A stretch of 8,228 bases of DNA from positions 1 to 8,228 of the forward strand of contig DVGE01000067.1 in the NCBI GenBank assembly GCA_018712885.1, read 5' to 3'. The notes under the pieces are model-generated. The model did not search any database. It was not told the origin of the DNA and worked only from the letters and a program-made list of their open reading frames with translations. The position numbers and the translations under genes were made by a program. This stretch comes from Candidatus Pullichristensenella stercoripullorum (GTDB taxonomy: Bacteria; Bacillota; Clostridia; Christensenellales; Aristaeellaceae). Below are positions 7,392-8,228 of this stretch, one piece after another (position 1 is the first letter of the stretch; each line of letters starts with the position of its first letter).

Positions 7392-7399
7392 TGCGCCCA

Positions 7400-8005
7400 A
7401 TGCGCGCGCGGCGTCTGCTCTTTCCCTGCGCCTCGGTAGCGTTCCTGCTCGCGCTCCCCTGCGTGGCGCTTGTTTTCTGGACATCACAGCCGCCCACAGT
7501 CGAATTGCCATGGATGCGCTGGGCATTTCTCGCGAGCGCGGCCCTGCTTCTGCTCATGCGACGCCCCACGCTGGGCGTCGTCGTCATCGACGAGAGGGGA
7601 GTGTGCGTGCGCACGCCTTTCAAGGGCGCCTTTATCCCCTGGCAGGACGTCCGGCAGGTAGGGAAGCACGAGGGCCTCGTTGCCATCCCGAAGAATCCCG
7701 CGCAGAACATCTTCATTTCCCGCGTTCGCCAGCCATGGGCGAAGGATAAGTATCTGCCAAGGCTCTACCGCTGTTTCTGGCGGCGCAAGGACGGGAGATA
7801 CACCCGGAACGTACTCAACTTCAAAAGTTCGCCCGCGCTGGAAGCGGCCATCCGCCGCTATTGGTCAGGGGAGTGGGTCTACCTGCTGCCCGAAAGCTGG
7901 TTTCCCGCCCGGGGAGAGCCTCAGAAGATCGTCGTTCACACAAAGGAGATGTCCGCGGGCGATCTGCCCCTCCGGCCCGCAAAGAAACGGCCTTCGCGCA
8001 TGTAG
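7400..8005 (+). CDS. Two-helix membrane protein with PH-like cytoplasmic region, function unknown
   Basis: This 201-residue protein has two hydrophobic segments (about 6-27 and 39-53) forming an N-terminal hairpin, followed by a soluble part. The segment from 58 to 110 (GVVVIDERGVCVRTPFKG, then FIPWQDVRQVG and NIFISRV) has the strand and 'IPW.DV..v' pattern common in bacterial PH-like domains, where short strands follow paired membrane helices. The rest is basic (KDKYLPRLYRCFWRRKDGR around 115-133) with a Lys/Arg-rich C-terminus (RPAKKRPSRM). The N-terminus (MRARR, then the first helix) fits positive-inside insertion with both ends in the cytoplasm. I do not recognise a named family. The PH-like reading is by eye only, and DUF-type envelope proteins are an alternative. 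It has its own promoter and is followed directly by the promoter of the CsoR-type gene, so it is probably transcribed alone. Confidence 0.78.
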   Translation: MRARRLLFPCASVAFLLALPCVALVFWTSQPPTVELPWMRWAFLASAALLLLMRRPTLGVVVIDERGVCVRTPFKGAFIPWQDVRQVGKHEGLVAIPKNPAQNIFISRVRQPWAKDKYLPRLYRCFWRRKDGRYTRNVLNFKSSPALEAAIRRYWSGEWVYLLPESWFPARGEPQKIVVHTKEMSAGDLPLRPAKKRPSRM

Positions 8006-8012
8006 CCGCAAC

Positions 8013-8041
8013 TTGACAAATCTGCCGCGAAGCAGCATAAT
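8013..8041 (+). promoter_or_regulatory. Promoter of the CsoR-type repressor gene
   Basis: TTGACA (8013-8018), a 17-base spacer, and CATAAT (8036-8041) form a near-consensus sigma-A promoter starting 7 bases after the preceding stop codon. Predicted transcription begins near 8048, giving a leader of about 23 nt. The spacer contains the inverted repeat CTGC-N6-GCAG (8022-8035), a possible operator for autoregulation. Confidence 0.78.
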
Positions 8042-8070
8042 AGGGACAGGACCCGAACGGAGGTGTGCGC

Positions 8071-8228
8071 ATGCGACAGTGCATGGACGCGGACAACCTG
8101 CACAGGCGGCTGAAAAAGATCATCGGTCAGGTGCAGGCCATCGACCGCATGGTGGACGAGGACGTGCCCTGCGAGGACGTGCTTTCGCAGATCAACGCCG
8201 CCAAGAGCGCCCTGCACCGCGTGGGGCA
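8071..8228 (+). CDS. CsoR/FrmR-family metal-sensing transcriptional repressor (3' end outside window)
   Basis: The first 52 residues are visible. They match the helical repressor family that includes CsoR (copper), RcnR (nickel/cobalt), FrmR (formaldehyde) and CstR (persulfide). The diagnostic stretch is LHRRLKKIIGQVQAIDRMVD (10-29) followed by PCEDVLSQINAAKSAL (33-48). Cys34 is the conserved first sensing cysteine. The second-helix His and Cys that separate copper, nickel, aldehyde and persulfide sensors lie beyond the window, so the inducer cannot be named. An extra Cys occurs at position 4. ATG 8071 follows GGAGG (8059-8063) by 7 bases. The family usually represses itself and a downstream gene such as a metal-exporting ATPase, copper chaperone or sulfurtransferase, which would lie to the right. 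Confidence 0.9.
   Translation, partial: MRQCMDADNLHRRLKKIIGQVQAIDRMVDEDVPCEDVLSQINAAKSALHRVG

Noticed and set aside
7241..7399. N-terminal extension of the 201-residue protein to the upstream ATG
   Set aside because: The extension covers both divergent promoters and has no RBS. The strong RBS at 7384 supports ATG 7400.

Overview
The window is an ordinary chromosomal segment of a GC-rich bacterium. Strong AGGAGG-type ribosome binding sites, GTG and TTG starts, sigma-A-like promoters and the protein types (AGCS symporter, AraC/GyrI regulator, CsoR-type repressor) suggest a GC-rich member of the Bacillota, probably Clostridia. This placement is an inference from style and gene content, not from a marker gene. 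I see no tRNA, rRNA, CRISPR array, insertion sequence, phage gene or attachment site.

Layout. Positions 1-1329 hold the last ~440 codons of uvrA (+), closed by an intrinsic terminator. Next on the + strand come an AGCS-family sodium:alanine/glycine symporter (1410-2819, GTG start), an AraC-type regulator with a GyrI-like ligand domain (2838-3674), and a family 2 glycosyltransferase with C-terminal TPR repeats (3724-4812). The symporter, regulator and glycosyltransferase are closely spaced and may be partly co-transcribed. The regulator also has its own extended -10 promoter at the very end of the symporter gene. A GC-rich hairpin lies at the convergence point, followed by two - strand genes: a small polytopic membrane protein (4935-5426, TTG start) and, upstream of it, a long-chain-type acyl-CoA synthetase (5490-7208). 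An intrinsic terminator separates these two. A 191-bp divergent intergenic region carries back-to-back promoters for the acyl-CoA synthetase (-) and for a 201-residue two-helix membrane protein of unknown function (+, 7400-8005). The window ends inside a CsoR/FrmR-family metal-sensing repressor (8071 onward) with its own near-consensus promoter.

How the genes relate. No single pathway joins them. uvrA is DNA repair, the symporter imports small neutral amino acids, the synthetase activates fatty acids, and the CsoR-type protein probably controls metal- or sulfide-responsive genes beyond the right edge. Unrelated single genes and short operons, each with its own control signals, explain most of the layout. 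The less ordinary points are regulatory. Two genes have their ribosome binding site directly against the U-tract of the preceding terminator, with possible alternative pairing. Two promoters would give leaders of only about 15 nt. The divergent region carries a tandem TTGAAT repeat at the predicted synthetase start site. I found no convincing new biological system. The longest stretch without a gene is 191 bp (7209-7399).
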